Positions 17,526-29,176 are shown, numbered from the stretch's first letter. The stretch: 48,883 nucleotides of DNA from Cytophagales bacterium (GCA_030448185.1 JAUJNL010000020.1:1-48883), one strand, 5' to 3'. Program-made: numbers and translations. The notes: generated by a model from the sequence alone, not told the origin.

Positions 17526-20500
17526 ATGAATACAAGCAACTATTATACACATCCGCAAAGCCATTCTGAAAAGAAAACTTTGACCGGTATGGATAAAAAA
17601 ACGATTGACCGATCCCGGTTAACCGGTAGGAATTCAATACTGCTCCTGCTGCTGCTCCTGCTCCTGCCATTGACCCTGAGGGCGCAGAACTTCGGCAATG
17701 AATGGATCAATTACAATCAGCAGTACTATAAGATACCTACTACTCAGTCGGGTATGTACCGGATTACTAAAACAGATTTGCAGCAGGCTGGTTTTCCCGT
17801 TACTTCTGTAGATCCCCGGAGGATTCAGTTGTTTCACCGCGGGCAGGAACAAGGAGTGTTTATCAGTGGTGAAGGGGATGCCATTTTTCACGATAATGAT
17901 TATATCGAGTTTTACGGGCAGCGCAATGATGGCTCCCTGGATGCCGAACTTTATCAACCTGCTTCTGCCCAGCCGCATCCCTATTATAATCTCTACTCTG
18001 ATACCACGGCTTATTTCCTGACCTGGCGTCTGGATAATGGCTTAGGAAAGCGGATGGAAAGCTATTACGAAGCCAACACGGCCAATATTTCGGCGGAGAC
18101 TTTTCATCTGGAAGAACAAAGATTGTTATTGACCGATCAGTATTCGGCCGGCCTGCGGTATGACCAGCGGGACTTACGGGGAGAGGCCGAATACGGCCAC
18201 TATGACTCCGGTGAAGGCTGGACTGGCATAACTATTAATAAGTTCAATAGTCTTGATTATAAGTTAACGGGTCTTACCAATGTGGCAAATGGTGGTCCGA
18301 AACCAAGATTGGAAATGGTGCTGGCGGGGCATCTGAACGTAAACCATAAGGTAGAAATTTTTGCCGGTCCCAGTGCCAATAGTCTCCGTTCCCTCGGAAC
18401 TGCGGAGTTCTCGTATTATACCAATACCCGCTTCGCCAGAGACCTGGAATTTTCGGATATCAGCTCAACTGGCGAGGTTACCGTCCGGATGCGGGTCAAT
18501 GGATATGCGGATGCCAATCAAGATGCAGCTTCCGTTTCCCTGATTCGCCTGATATTCCCCCAGACCGTAGATGCCGGAAGTGCTACCCGAAAAACTTTCT
18601 ATTTATCGTCTAACCCAGGTGATAAGTCATACGTCGAGATCGGCAATCCACCGGCTAACGCTACACTCTATGATATTACCCTCCCGCAGAGCATACGCCG
18701 GATCACGACCATTGCCAGTGCCGGCAAGTTAACTGCCATGATCAATGGCACGGGCAAAAGCAAAACGCTGTTGCTGAATAGTGGTTTTTTGCCTTCCCCG
18801 GCTTTGAAAAGAGTACGTTTCCGCAACATTGATCCGGCTGCCCATAACTTTCTGATCATCAGCCATAAAAACTTGATGAAACCGGCTGGTGGGTTTAGTG
18901 ACATGGTACGGGGGTATGCGGCTTACCGGGCCTCAGCAGCCGGAGGCAGTTATGATACGCTGGTAGTGGATGTCGATCTGCTGTATAATCAGTTCAGTTA
19001 CGGCGAGTTGACTCCACTGGCTTTCCGCCGCTTCGCCAATTTTATGGTAAAAAGAGGCAAGCCCGAATTTATGTTCCTGATTGGCCGGTCGCTCTACCCT
19101 CAATGGATGCGTAATGACCCGGACCGCTATAGCAAGGATCTGGTACCTACTGCAGGTTATCCGGGTTCGGATGTGGCCCTAACGGCAGGGCTGGACGGAA
19201 CACCTTTTTTACCGGCTATTCCGACCGGACGAATTAATGCTACTACGCCGCAACACGTGCTCGATTACCTCAATAAAGTAAAAGAACACGAGTCTACTCC
19301 GGCTGATGTGCTCTGGCGCAAAAACCTGCTGCATCTGAGCGGGGGGCGGACGCAAACCGAACTCCGGTTATTTAAGCTGTTCGTGGATGATTTCAAACAG
19401 GTAGCCGAAGGGGCGTACCTGGGGGGAAAAGTAGCTACCCTCACCAAAAAGACGGATGATGCGGTGGAGCTGATCAACGTAGCCGAGCAGGTAAACAAAG
19501 GCGTGTCCCTAATGACTTTTTTTGGCCACTCAGGGCGCAATATCACTGACATTGAAATCGGATACTGCTCTGATGACGTGCAAGGATACCGCAACAAAGG
19601 CAAATACCCCATGATTCTCGTAAACGGCTGCCAGGCAGGAGACATCTTTACGGGGGGCGTAACCTTAGGGGAAAACTGGATTCTTACGCCGGACCGGGGT
19701 GCTGTGCTGTTTATGGCTCATAGCGGCACGGGATATACTATTCCGCTGAAGCGTTTTACCGATTGGTTTTACCGTACGGCTTTTGGCGACAGTCTTTACG
19801 TAGGGAAGCCCGTAGGGGCCATTCACAAAGAAACCATTCGAAGATTTACCCGCGGCTTAACCCATGTCGAGTTGGAGATGACCCACGCCGAACTTATTAC
19901 CCTGCAGGGCGATCCGGCCATCAGTCTGGCACCCATATCCAAACCGGACTACTATACCAGCGGGGATCAGTTGTTTCTGCAATCGTTTGACAATAGCCGG
20001 ATTACGGCGGCAACGGATTCATTCCAGGTAGGCATTATTGTTTCCAACTTCGGAAGTATTAACCGGAACAAATTTCCGGTGACAGTGCGGCGTACTTTGG
20101 GGGACGGCAGCGTGCATCAATATGATACTACGTTTTATAACCCGGTTTTTTACCAGGATACCCTCTATTTTACCATTAAAAATGAAGGCATGCTGGCCGG
20201 TGGCAGCCAGCGGTTCGAAGTGATTCTAGATAATACCAATCGCATTCCGGAACTGAATGAGAATAACAACGTGGGCGTGCTGGATTACCTGATGCCCTCC
20301 GTAGGGGCTATTCCGTTATTTCCGCGGGAATACAGTATTGTCAGTAAGCAACCCGTGCAATTCGTAGCCCAGTCCACGGCTTCTCCGGTCAGGAGCCGAC
20401 CCTATCTGATCGAACTGGATACTTTATACACCTTTACTAGCCCGGCTAAGCGAAGTACCACCGTAACGGCCGGTCTCCTACCTACCTGGACTACCGATCT

Positions 20501-22622
20501 GCTGAGTACCACTCAGGCTCATGACAGCACGGTGTATTACTGGCGGATCCGGTATGACGACATCCCCGAAGGCCCGGACAATACCTGGGCGGAAAGTTCC
20601 TTTATCTATATTACCAACAGCCCCGAAGGGTGGTCTCAATCGGAGTTTCCGCAGTTTTCCAAAGCGAAAGGGCAACGGATGTCCCGTAATATAGGTACCG
20701 TAAAATGGGAGTTCAACGAGGTGCTGACCCGGCTAAAGGTAAGTACCTACGGAGAAAGCAGCTCGGTGGAAGCATACAAAAAAGCGGAGTTATTTATCAA
20801 TGAGGGGCCAGTGGTATTTGACGGAAGGTGCGGCAGCAGCAGTCTGGTGGGCGTAGCTTTCAATAAGTCTACCGTACAGCCCTACTCAGTAAATCCGGCG
20901 CTGAATTGCGGCCGCGACCCGTTTGTAAGTAATTACCTTACCAATAGTTACCTGAATAGCGGCGGACTAAGTGCGTATATTGATGCCGTGCCGGAAGGGG
21001 ATTATGTGCTCCTGTTTACTTCCGGGAACATTAATTTTACCAACTGGACGGATGCTATGCGGCAGAAACTCACCGCCATCGGGGCGGATCCGGCAAAAGT
21101 AGCCAAACTGCAAAATGGTCATCCTTACCTGATTTTAGGCAAAAAAGGTGCAGCTCCCGGCTCGGCTACCGAAATCCTGGCTGACTACGCTTCCTCCATC
21201 TCACCGTCCGGGCAGATCATTACCTTACAGACTTCTTTATCCGGCCGTTATGATAAAGGTACCATTACTTCTACGGTGGTAGGCCCCGCCAGTCTCTGGG
21301 GTACACTGTACCATAGGATTAAACCCTCAGAGTCCTTTTCTTATGATAAATGGCAATTAGATGTAGTAGGCATCAATCTGCAGGGGAATGAGGCAGTGGT
21401 GGCCCAGGACGTAAAAGAAAGCCCGCTGAACATTGATTTTATCAATTCAACGCAATATCCGTATCTCAAACTCCGGCTTCAGGCAAAGGATACCGTCAAC
21501 CTAACTCCGCCGCAACTGAATAAATGGCAGGTTATCTATGCTGGTGTGCCCGAAGGAATCATTAACACTGAAATGGTGGCTGCGGAGGTGTACCAGGTGG
21601 GCGAAAAAGCGGAAGGCGAATCGTTTACCCTGCCCTTTGTTTTCCATAACGTATCGCCTCGTCATTTTACCGATTCCCTGACGGTTCAGGTTACTCAGTT
21701 GAATATCACTTCGCGCCGGCAGCAGGTGAGCAGCTTTAAGGTGAAGTCCCTGGCCGCCGGTGATACGGTCCGGTTTACCGTTCCGGTGAAAACGATTGGC
21801 CAGGGCGGCGACAACCGGTTGCAAGTATATGTGAATCCGCGGACGCAGCCGGAACAGAATTACGCTAATAATATCATTGAAGTGCCTTTCAAAGTACACC
21901 AGGATCGTATTCATCCGGTGTTGGATGTAACGTTTGACGGCACCCGCATTATGGACGGGGACATTGTTTCGCCCAGCCCGTTGATTGCCGTAAGTCTGAA
22001 GGACGAAAATAAAATTCAGATCCGGAAAGATACCGTCGGGATGGAATTATACCTGAAGAAACCCTGCGATGCCTGTCCTTTTGAACGGATTGCGCTGGGA
22101 AGTCCGGAGGTGAGGTGGACGCCGGCCGGTGGGGAAAACGATTTCCGGCTGGAATTTCAGCCTAAAGGACTGGCCGATGGAACCTACACTCTGCGGGTTC
22201 AGGGGCGGGACGTAAGTGGCAACGTATCCGGAGTGGAACCCTATCAGATTCACTTTGAAGTGGTAAATGAGTCGAAGATTACCCATTTCTATCCGTATCC
22301 CAATCCATTTTCGACCAGTACCCGGTTTGTGTTCACATTAACTGGCGCGGTAATTCCCGATCAGATCAAGATCCAGATCATGACTGTAAGCGGCAAAGTA
22401 ATCCGCGAAATCACCCAGGATGAGCTGGGGCCGGTGCGTATTGGGAACAATATCAGCTCCTACGCCTGGGATGGCACCGACGAATTCGGCGACAAACTGG
22501 CTAACGGGGTGTATCTGTACCGCGTAATTACCAAAGCCAACGGTCAAACGATGGAACACCGTTCCACCAGTGCAGATAAAGCCTTCCGGAAAGAATACGG
22601 GAAGCTATATATCTTGAGGTAG
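17526..22622 (+). CDS. porU2: PorU2-type C25 (gingipain-like) T9SS sortase
   Basis: An uninterrupted 1698-aa frame; an alternative start at Met22 (17589) is equally possible. The signal peptide is a poly-Leu stretch ending LTLRAQ. An N-terminal beta region is followed by the C25 caspase-like domain (~430-810), with catalytic His668 in FFGHSG and Cys702 in VNGCQAGDIF. A CARDB-like domain (~820-925) and a second one (~1348-1460) follow, then a FlgD-like C-terminal domain (~1587-1690) with YPNPFSTSTRF, AWDGTDEFGDKLANGVYLYR. PorU enzymes cleave the C-terminal sorting domain of T9SS cargo and attach cargo to the cell surface. It is 44 nt after porV2, so one operon. Confidence 0.9.
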   Translation: MNTSNYYTHPQSHSEKKTLTGMDKKTIDRSRLTGRNSILLLLLLLLLPLTLRAQNFGNEWINYNQQYYKIPTTQSGMYRITKTDLQQAGFPVTSVDPRRIQLFHRGQEQGVFISGEGDAIFHDNDYIEFYGQRNDGSLDAELYQPASAQPHPYYNLYSDTTAYFLTWRLDNGLGKRMESYYEANTANISAETFHLEEQRLLLTDQYSAGLRYDQRDLRGEAEYGHYDSGEGWTGITINKFNSLDYKLTGLTNVANGGPKPRLEMVLAGHLNVNHKVEIFAGPSANSLRSLGTAEFSYYTNTRFARDLEFSDISSTGEVTVRMRVNGYADANQDAASVSLIRLIFPQTVDAGSATRKTFYLSSNPGDKSYVEIGNPPANATLYDITLPQSIRRITTIASAGKLTAMINGTGKSKTLLLNSGFLPSPALKRVRFRNIDPAAHNFLIISHKNLMKPAGGFSDMVRGYAAYRASAAGGSYDTLVVDVDLLYNQFSYGELTPLAFRRFANFMVKRGKPEFMFLIGRSLYPQWMRNDPDRYSKDLVPTAGYPGSDVALTAGLDGTPFLPAIPTGRINATTPQHVLDYLNKVKEHESTPADVLWRKNLLHLSGGRTQTELRLFKLFVDDFKQVAEGAYLGGKVATLTKKTDDAVELINVAEQVNKGVSLMTFFGHSGRNITDIEIGYCSDDVQGYRNKGKYPMILVNGCQAGDIFTGGVTLGENWILTPDRGAVLFMAHSGTGYTIPLKRFTDWFYRTAFGDSLYVGKPVGAIHKETIRRFTRGLTHVELEMTHAELITLQGDPAISLAPISKPDYYTSGDQLFLQSFDNSRITAATDSFQVGIIVSNFGSINRNKFPVTVRRTLGDGSVHQYDTTFYNPVFYQDTLYFTIKNEGMLAGGSQRFEVILDNTNRIPELNENNNVGVLDYLMPSVGAIPLFPREYSIVSKQPVQFVAQSTASPVRSRPYLIELDTLYTFTSPAKRSTTVTAGLLPTWTTDLLSTTQAHDSTVYYWRIRYDDIPEGPDNTWAESSFIYITNSPEGWSQSEFPQFSKAKGQRMSRNIGTVKWEFNEVLTRLKVSTYGESSSVEAYKKAELFINEGPVVFDGRCGSSSLVGVAFNKSTVQPYSVNPALNCGRDPFVSNYLTNSYLNSGGLSAYIDAVPEGDYVLLFTSGNINFTNWTDAMRQKLTAIGADPAKVAKLQNGHPYLILGKKGAAPGSATEILADYASSISPSGQIITLQTSLSGRYDKGTITSTVVGPASLWGTLYHRIKPSESFSYDKWQLDVVGINLQGNEAVVAQDVKESPLNIDFINSTQYPYLKLRLQAKDTVNLTPPQLNKWQVIYAGVPEGIINTEMVAAEVYQVGEKAEGESFTLPFVFHNVSPRHFTDSLTVQVTQLNITSRRQQVSSFKVKSLAAGDTVRFTVPVKTIGQGGDNRLQVYVNPRTQPEQNYANNIIEVPFKVHQDRIHPVLDVTFDGTRIMDGDIVSPSPLIAVSLKDENKIQIRKDTVGMELYLKKPCDACPFERIALGSPEVRWTPAGGENDFRLEFQPKGLADGTYTLRVQGRDVSGNVSGVEPYQIHFEVVNESKITHFYPYPNPFSTSTRFVFTLTGAVIPDQIKIQIMTVSGKVIREITQDELGPVRIGNNISSYAWDGTDEFGDKLANGVYLYRVITKANGQTMEHRSTSADKAFRKEYGKLYILR

Positions 22623-22680
22623 GTTCGTAAATTAGCGTATGGGCTGAAACGTACGGGATAAAGTATGTTGCCTTTTCAGA

Positions 22681-22740
22681 AGCAGTCCGGTCGAATTATT
22701 ACCTTAAATTATGGGTAATGATTCGACCGGACTGCTTTTT
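22681..22740 (+). terminator. Strong Rho-independent terminator after porU2
   Basis: A 16-bp stem AGCAGTCCGGTCGAAT (22681-22696) pairs with 22721-22736 and is extended by ATTACC/GGTAAT to a ~22-bp hairpin with a 10-nt loop, followed by TTTTT. Confidence 0.9.
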
Positions 22741-22811
22741 GGATGTCAAAGCATAAAAAGTTACACTCAAACCTTAATTTTATCACCGGTCTCACTTACT
22801 GCTTACTTTCA

Positions 22812-25763
22812 ATGAACCACTTACTAAAAATACTGGCTTCCCTGGGATGGCTTCTGCTGGTCGGACAGCCAGCTACTGCCCAAGACCGGGAAAAGGAGGA
22901 GGGAATCCCCGAGGGAGCCGCTGAGCCCGAACACCTGAAAATGCGCTACGAAGGCAACGACCGACGACGTACCGGGTTTGAGCCCGCCGCTGTAAAGCCC
23001 AGTACCATAGAAGAGTTAAACCGAGCCATGACCCAACGGATGCAGCTGGCCGAAGAATCGATTTTCAAGCATTATCCAGTAAGGAGTATTGGCCCTAACG
23101 TAATGAGCGGGCGGGTAACCGATCTGGCTGTAAATGAGCAAAATCCTAAAATATTTTACGTGGGCTACGCTTCAGGAGGCGTATTCAAAACGGTTAATAA
23201 TGGACATACATTTGATCCCATCTTTGACCACCAGCGGGCCCTGGGAATCGGGGATATCGCCCTGGCTCCCTCTGACCCCAATGTGCTTTGGGTAGGTACG
23301 GGCGAAAACAATTCGAGCCGGAGCAGTTATGCCGGCGCCGGAGTGTATAAAAGCACGGATGCCGGTAAAACGTGGCAGTTTACGGGTCTGGATTTTACGC
23401 AGCATATTGGCCGGATCGTGATTCATCCGCAGCGTCCGGAGGTGGTGTGGGTGGCCGCCATGGGCGCTTTATATTCTACCAACCGGGACCGTGGCCTCTA
23501 CAAAACCACCGATGGGGGTAAAACCTGGAAACAGACTTTATTCGTGAATGACAGCACGGGAGTCATAGACCTGGTGATCAATCCTCAGAATCCTGATCAA
23601 TTGTGGGCGGCCACCTGGCAGCGGCTCCGCAATCCCGGAAACTTTGTGGGCAACGGCGAGGGTTCGGCCATTTACGTCTCCAATGATGGGGGCGAAACCT
23701 GGCAACCGTCCATGAGCGGTTTTCCGAAGGGAGGCTCGGTGGGCCGGATTGGGCTGGATATTTGCCTGAGCAAACCTTCGGTGCTCTATGCCGTGGTGGA
23801 TAATCAGGAAGAGATCCGGAAGGAGAAAAAAAAGGAAGCAGATAAAAAGAACGAAAAGGAAAAAGACAAAGAAAAGTCCCGTTTGAAACGGGAGGACTTC
23901 CGAAGTATGGATGCCCGTACCTTTCTGGCTCTGTCAGATGCTGACTTAGATACCTTTCTGCTGAAAAATAACTTTCCGAAAAAGTACAATGCCGGGGTGG
24001 TGAAAAACGAGGTCCGGCAGGGAAAATATCAGCCCAAAGCGCTATACGATTATTTTGGGGAAGACAATGATGCTAATACCAACTTGTTTGAAACTTCCAT
24101 TAAGGGAGCGGAGGTGTACCGGTCTGATGACTATGGTGCTACCTGGCGGAAGGTAAACACCAAGGCCCTGGATGGTTTATACTACACGTATGGGTATTAC
24201 TTCGGGCAGATCAAGGTCACGCCTGATAATCCGGAGCGGGTATTTACCTGGGGCGTACCGCTGGTGGTATCCAATGATGGCGGCAAAACATTTACCCTGA
24301 CGGATACTTCCGGCCGCGTTCACAGCGACCATCATGCCATGTGGATTGATCCGAAAGATGCAGGACACATCATCAACGGCAATGACGGAGGCGTAAACCT
24401 CAGTTATGATGGCGGTAAAACCTGGACGCATTTAAACCATCCGAATGTGGGGCAGTTTTATACGGTGATGATAGACATGGACACTCCCTATAATGTGTAC
24501 GGTGGCTTGCAGGACAACGGCATTTATTATGGTTCTTCCCAAACTAAACCCAACGAAGGCAAGGACTGGGAACCCGTTGATGAGGAGACGGTATGTTTGT
24601 GGCCGTTGACCCTGGAACGGCAATACTATTTATATCGGTTTCAGTTATAATTACTTCAAGCTCGGAAGGGAAAAGAAAGCCGGAAATGATTACGCCCAAA
24701 ACACGACGTTGGTGAACCCGCCCTGCGCTGGAACTGGCGAACTCCGCTGGCGGGAGTCCTCATAATCCTGATATTATTTATATGGGTTCGCAACGGCTGC
24801 TGGAGTCTGGATGAGCCCTTACCTGGCAAACGATCGCCGGACCTGACCAAAGAGCAAAGCGGGCAACGCCCTTTCAACCCTTACGGTCATTGCGGAGTCG
24901 CCGCTGAAGTTTGGCACCATTTACGCCGGTACCGATGACGGAAATATTCAACCCGCAATGGCCGGCGCTTCCTGGCAGCTCATTTCCGGCGGACTGCTAC
25001 CCGATTTGTGGATTAGCAGTGTATGCTATCTGGCACGAAGAAGGCACGGTCTATGTCACCCTCACGGGCTATCGATACGATGACTTCCATGCCCACGTGT
25101 TTAAAAGCGTGGACTTTGGCAAAACCTGGACATCTCTTAAAGGTAATCTGGCCCGATGAAAGTACTAATGTGGCGTGATGGAAGACCGGTTAACCCGGCA
25201 TTGTTGCCGCGGGTACGGATCATGGCACTTATGTGAGCCTGAATGGCGGACAAAGGTGGGATCTGGTAGCCAACGTACTTCCCAATTTGTCGCTGCTATG
25301 ACATGATGAACATCCGGGAGAATGAACTGGTTGCTACGCATGGCCGCAGTATGTATGTGATGGATGTAAAACCGCTGCAAAGTTTAAGTGGAGAAGGAAA
25401 ATGCTGCCCTGGTTGCTTTGAACCACCGCCAGTTAAATACCAGTGAATAGGGTGAACAGGAATATTCTTTTGTGCCTCTGAAGTGCCTCCGGGGTCCGGC
25501 TGATGTATTACCTGGGCGGACGTAGCGCCAATCCGGTATCCGGCAGAAATTACGGATCCTTCAGGCCGGGTAATCCGGAAACTAACGGGAAATGCTGGGC
25601 CAGGCTTTCAGGAGCTGCGATGGGATCTGAAGGGCGATCAGCCAGTGGCAAAAAAGGGAAGGGAGTGAAAGATCAAGCGGATACTTTTGTAAAACCCGGC
25701 ATTTATTCCATTACATTTACACAGGGTAAAGACAAAGTTAGTACCAAGGTGGCTATCAGATAG
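22812..25763 (+). pseudogene. Secreted sortilin/VPS10-like BNR beta-propeller protein (many frameshifts after 24.5 kb)
   Basis: Start at ATG 22812 (MNHLLKILASLGWLLLVGQ, signal peptide); the frame opens earlier at 22743. The intact part shows repeated BNR/Asp-box units (STDAGKTWQFTGLD, TTDGGKTWKQTLF, SNDGGETWQPS, SYDGGKTWTHLNHP), a Lys/Glu-rich insertion (~340-365), and SIGPNVMSGRVTDLAV-like family opening sequence. From about 24,580 the family sequence continues in alternating frames (FKSVDFGKTWTSLKGNL, HGRSMYVMDVKPL) to KDKVSTKVAIR and TAG at 25763. About ten small indels lie within 1.2 kb, including GGAAACGG shortened to GGAACGG. Function unknown; such proteins are exported and often co-occur with proteases. 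Confidence 0.8.
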
Positions 25764-25789
25764 CGCCTTTACGGGACGTGCGTAGATCA

Positions 25790-26608
25790 ATGAAAAATAC
25801 CTTAAAATATATGCAGACAAGCCAGCAAATGAAACAAACCAAAGGAAACCGGTGGCACTTGCAAGGAAAAAAAGCTTTGGTTACGGGAGGAAATAGGAAT
25901 CGGCAAAAGGCCATTGTGGAGGAACTACTGACTCTGGGAGCCGAAGTATGGCTGGTAGCCCGTAATGAACAAGAAGTGAGTGAATTAGTGACAACTCTGC
26001 GTGACCAGGGCTTGCCAGCGCAGGGAACGATGGCTGACGTGAGTAAATCCGCGGATTGCCACAAACTGATGGAACAGCTTAGTCAGCAGTGGGACAAACT
26101 GGATATACTCGTGAATAATGCAGGAACGAACATCCGGAAGAAAACACTGAGTATTCGGAGAAGGAAGTAGATTTTTTGTTCAATACCAATCTTAAATCAA
26201 CTTTTGAGCTTTGTTAATTGGCCTACCCGCTGCCAAAGCAATCCGGGCAGGGCAATATTGTCAATGTGTCTTCCGTCGCGGGACTTACCCACGTCCGTTC
26301 TGGAGCCATTTATGGCATGACCAAAGCCGCTTTGGTACAGCTTACCCGGAATCTGGCCGCAGAGTGGGCCAATGACCATATCCGGGTGAATGCGGTAGCC
26401 CCGTGGTACATAGAAACGCCGCTTGCCCAGCAGTACTGCAAAATCCGGATTACCGGCAAGCCGTTTTAAGCCGGACGCCAATGGGTAAAGTTGGTCAACC
26501 GGAAGATGTTGCCGGAGCCGTTGCCTTCCTGTGCATGTCTGCGGCTGCGTATATATTACCGGTCAATGCCTGGCCGTAGATGGTGGATTTACCATTTATG
26601 GATTTTAA
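25790..26608 (+). pseudogene. SDR family oxidoreductase (frameshifted)
   Basis: The pieces assemble into one classical short-chain dehydrogenase of ~260 aa: KKALVTGGNR (nucleotide-binding GxxxGxG partly scrambled by an indel near 25,895), [45 protein letters not shown] (catalytic Ser, Tyr and Lys as YxxxK), [18 protein letters not shown], and a C-terminal ITGQ-like / VDGGFTIYGF end at TAA 26606-26608. The NNAG, YGMTK and VAPWYI(E/R)TPL features resemble tropinone-reductase-like SDRs. The substrate is unknown. The start may also be ATG 25811. Frame changes lie near 25,900, 26,140, 26,215, 26,440 and 26,550. Confidence 0.75.
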
Positions 26609-26654
26609 GCCCGTATCGGATTATAAATCGGTTCATGCCGGAATTACCTAAAAA

Positions 26655-26692
26655 AAAAGAGCCTGTCCGGCTGGACGAGGCTCTTTTGTTTT
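26655..26692. terminator. Bidirectional terminator between SDR and LRR genes
   Basis: The stem AAAAGAGCCT (26655-26664) / AGGCTCTTTT (26678-26687) has an inner GTCC/GGAC extension. An A8 run precedes it and T-rich sequence follows, so it can serve both convergent genes. Confidence 0.85.
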
Positions 26693-26723
26693 AGCAGTGT
26701 GGGCACTAAAAGACGAACGAAGC

Positions 26724-28252
26724 TTAATAGTACGTAATCTGGCAGCCGGGATGCTTCTTCTTGAACCGGTCCTTATTGCCTACATCAATCTTAGTCAGGT
26801 GACATTTCAATTCCGGATATTAGGCAGGTCATTCACCGGGCCGAGGTCCGAAATGTTGGTATTGGAGCAATCAAGTTCTTCCAATTGCACAAAAAGGGCC
26901 AACCGGCGCCAGGGTCTGTACTTTCGTAATGGCAACATTGAGTTTCATGACAAAATGGAAAGCCGAGATTGGGCTCAAATCTTCAATCGGGTTGCCACCC
27001 ACAATCAGTTCGGCAATTTTGCGGTGGTTCCGGATCACTTCCAGCGAATGGCAATTGGTGCTATATATATCCAGTACAATCAGATTGGGTAAAGCAGTGA
27101 GGGCCGTAAAATTTTCGATTTTGTTCTTTGAAAAACGCAGTTCTTCCAGTGCAGCCAGGCTAGTTAGTGGTGTCAGATCCGTTACCAGGTTCACCCCAAA
27201 GTTAAGCTTCTTTAACTGAGTCAGCTTGGCCACCGGAGCGATGTCCACGATATCATTATTGGACAGGTGAAATTCTTCCAGCTTAGTCAGCGTGCCGATG
27301 GCTGGGTCCAGCTTCGCTAATTTCAGGTAGCTCAAATTCAGGTACCGGAGGTTTTTGCACCCCTTTAAGGGACGCAGGTCAGTTACTTTGGTAGTGGCAA
27401 TATTGAGTTCTTCCAGCCACGGCATTTTTTCCAGGAATGAGAGGTCGCTGATCTGGGTGCCTGACAAGTCCAGAGAGCGTAAGGCGGTAAATGCCTCCAA
27501 TGGTTTGGCATCTTTCAATGGCTGTTTAGCCAGGGCTAATTTCTCGGCACTGGTTACATTTTGCAGCGTCTCATTGGCCGGGTATTCATCAAGCTTGAAT
27601 GTTTTCTGCAATAACCCCCGCCACGCCGGATCTAAACCACCCCACCAGGCAACCAGCGGGGGCAGCGGAATCAGTTTAGGCGCTTCACCGAGTTTCGTAA
27701 TTGAAATAAGTTTATACTTTTCGGTTGGCTTGCTTCGGTCAAAGCGTATATAAAAACTAAGCGGAACCGTCCGGGAAAGGGTCAGGGTGTCAACGCGCCC
27801 ACTATCGGACGCTTGGACCGTTTTCCAGCTCAATATTTTGGCTGCTTTTACTTCCACCCACTGATACCGGCGCACTTTGTCGGTTTGCACCAGTCCGATA
27901 GAAGCTTTTTCCGCGTTGATGGTAGTCTGCACGGGTAGGAGGGGCGTCAGTTCCCGCACATACGTCTGGAAGGTAGTAAATTCTCCGGCTTTGGTGCTGT
28001 CAAGGTCATTCCAGACGAATATTTTAGGGTCTTCCGGTAGGGCACTGATCTCCCGGTTCGCCGCGACTTTTTTGGCTTCGGACTGGCGGGGTCAGCCGTG
28101 ATCTGAATGATTTTCTCGTAATTGCGCAAAACCTGCCGGATGGATGTCTTTTCGGCTTCCGTGGCGGGCGTCTGGGCCATTAGTTGCCCGGTTGCCAGTA
28201 AGCCAGTGATGGGTAACCAGATTCTGTTGGTTATATTAGATTTAATAGACAT
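26724..28252 (-). CDS. Secreted leucine-rich-repeat protein (frameshifted at both ends)
   Basis: Begins MSIKSNITNRIWLPITGLLA with a signal peptide ending GQLMAQ. An N-terminal beta domain (~30-210) follows, then about nine LRRs of the internalin-like 22-residue type (LRSLDLSGTQISDLSFLEKM, LEELNIATTKVTDLRPLKGC, LKKLNFGVNLVTDLTPLTSL). The C-terminus (LKCHLTKIDVGNKDRFKKKH, then CQITYY) is legible only in another frame to TAA at 26724. One indel near 28,085 separates the N-terminal 68 residues from the rest, and two lie near 26,880 and 26,812. Probably a periplasmic or surface binding protein; the ligand is unknown. Confidence 0.8.
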
Positions 28253-28563
28253 AAGTAGATGTGCTAATAAGATTATGTGCTGATGTGTTAATTAACAGTT
28301 GATTTTCAGTGGGTTCCATTCAAAGGGTTTTGTAGTTTATTCCGCCCTGGTGCTTAGCAAACTGAAGCTGAAAAGGATGAAACCAAAAATAGGTTTCTAC
28401 AGCCGGAAAGGCGCTGTAATTCCCAACTAGCGGCAGGCATGTAAGATAGACGTGTGTTTTTGTTGGAAACGGTGCGGGATTACCGCACCATTGGTTGGCA
28501 AACTATTGGCAGAAGCCTATTTTTGAAGGTAAAAGTCTTCAACTTCTCACCCATCCATTCTTT
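28253..28563. other. Intergenic region between LRR gene and rnhB
   Basis: No gene is seen in these ~310 bp. The region holds a GATGTGCTAAT word (28258-28268) whose complement recurs at 31370-31380. It also holds a possible promoter for the LRR gene, and a 7-bp hairpin GGTGCGG/CCGCACC (28471-28489) just before rnhB. Confidence 0.5.
28358..28387 (-). promoter_or_regulatory. Candidate Bacteroidota promoter for the LRR gene
   Basis: On the minus strand, TTTG (28387-28384) is separated by 18 nt from TCAGTTTG (28365-28358). This is close to the Bacteroidota consensus TTTG-N19-21-TAnnTTTG, with one mismatch in the -7 box. It lies about 105 nt upstream of the LRR start. Confidence 0.3.
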
Positions 28564-29138
28564 GTGTTACTCTCTGCTTACTCACCTGATCTGATTGAAG
28601 CCGGACTCGACGAAGCGGGGCGGGGGTGCCTGGCCGGACCCGTAGTGGCATCCGCCGTGATTTTACCCAAAGATTACCGGCATTCCTTACTCAATGATTC
28701 CAAGCAGTTAACCAAATCGCAGCGGGAAAGCTTACGGGAAGAAATTGAAAAAAAGCCATTGCCTGGGCCGTGGCGGAAGTATCTAACCTGGAAATTGATC
28801 AGATCAATATTCTCAATGCCAGTTTTCTGGCGATGCACCGCGCTCTGGACAAACTAACCGTGGTGCCGGATTTGTTGCTGATTGACGGCAACCGGTTTAA
28901 ACCTTATCCCTTCGTGCCGCACGTATGCATTGTCAAAGGCGATACCAAATATCTTTCCATTGCGGCAGCTTCGGTACTCGCCAAAACCTACCGGGATGAT
29001 TTGATGCGCAAACTGGCTGGTGAGTTTCCCCACTACGGTTGGGAACAGAATGCCGCTTACCCAACTCCTTTCCACCGGCGGGCCATCAAAGAATACGGCG
29101 TTAGTTGCCACCACCGGATGAGTTTTAACATGGGGTAA
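28564..29138 (+). CDS. rnhB: Ribonuclease HII (single-base frameshift in A-run)
   Basis: I choose GTG 28564 ([20 protein letters not shown]), which gives 191 aa after repair, the usual RNase HII length. An open frame from TTG 28495 adds a leader with no family match. Active-site elements are [20 protein letters not shown] (two acidic residues), LLIDGN, and [16 protein letters not shown], ending HHRMSFNMG. The enzyme cleaves RNA in RNA/DNA hybrids and removes misincorporated ribonucleotides. The frame breaks at an A7 run (28748-28754). One extra A restores [20 protein letters not shown] exactly. I regard the break as a homopolymer miscall. Confidence 0.85.
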
Positions 29139-29176
29139 GTAACGGGTGTTTTACAGAAATTGGGAAAAAAATACTG

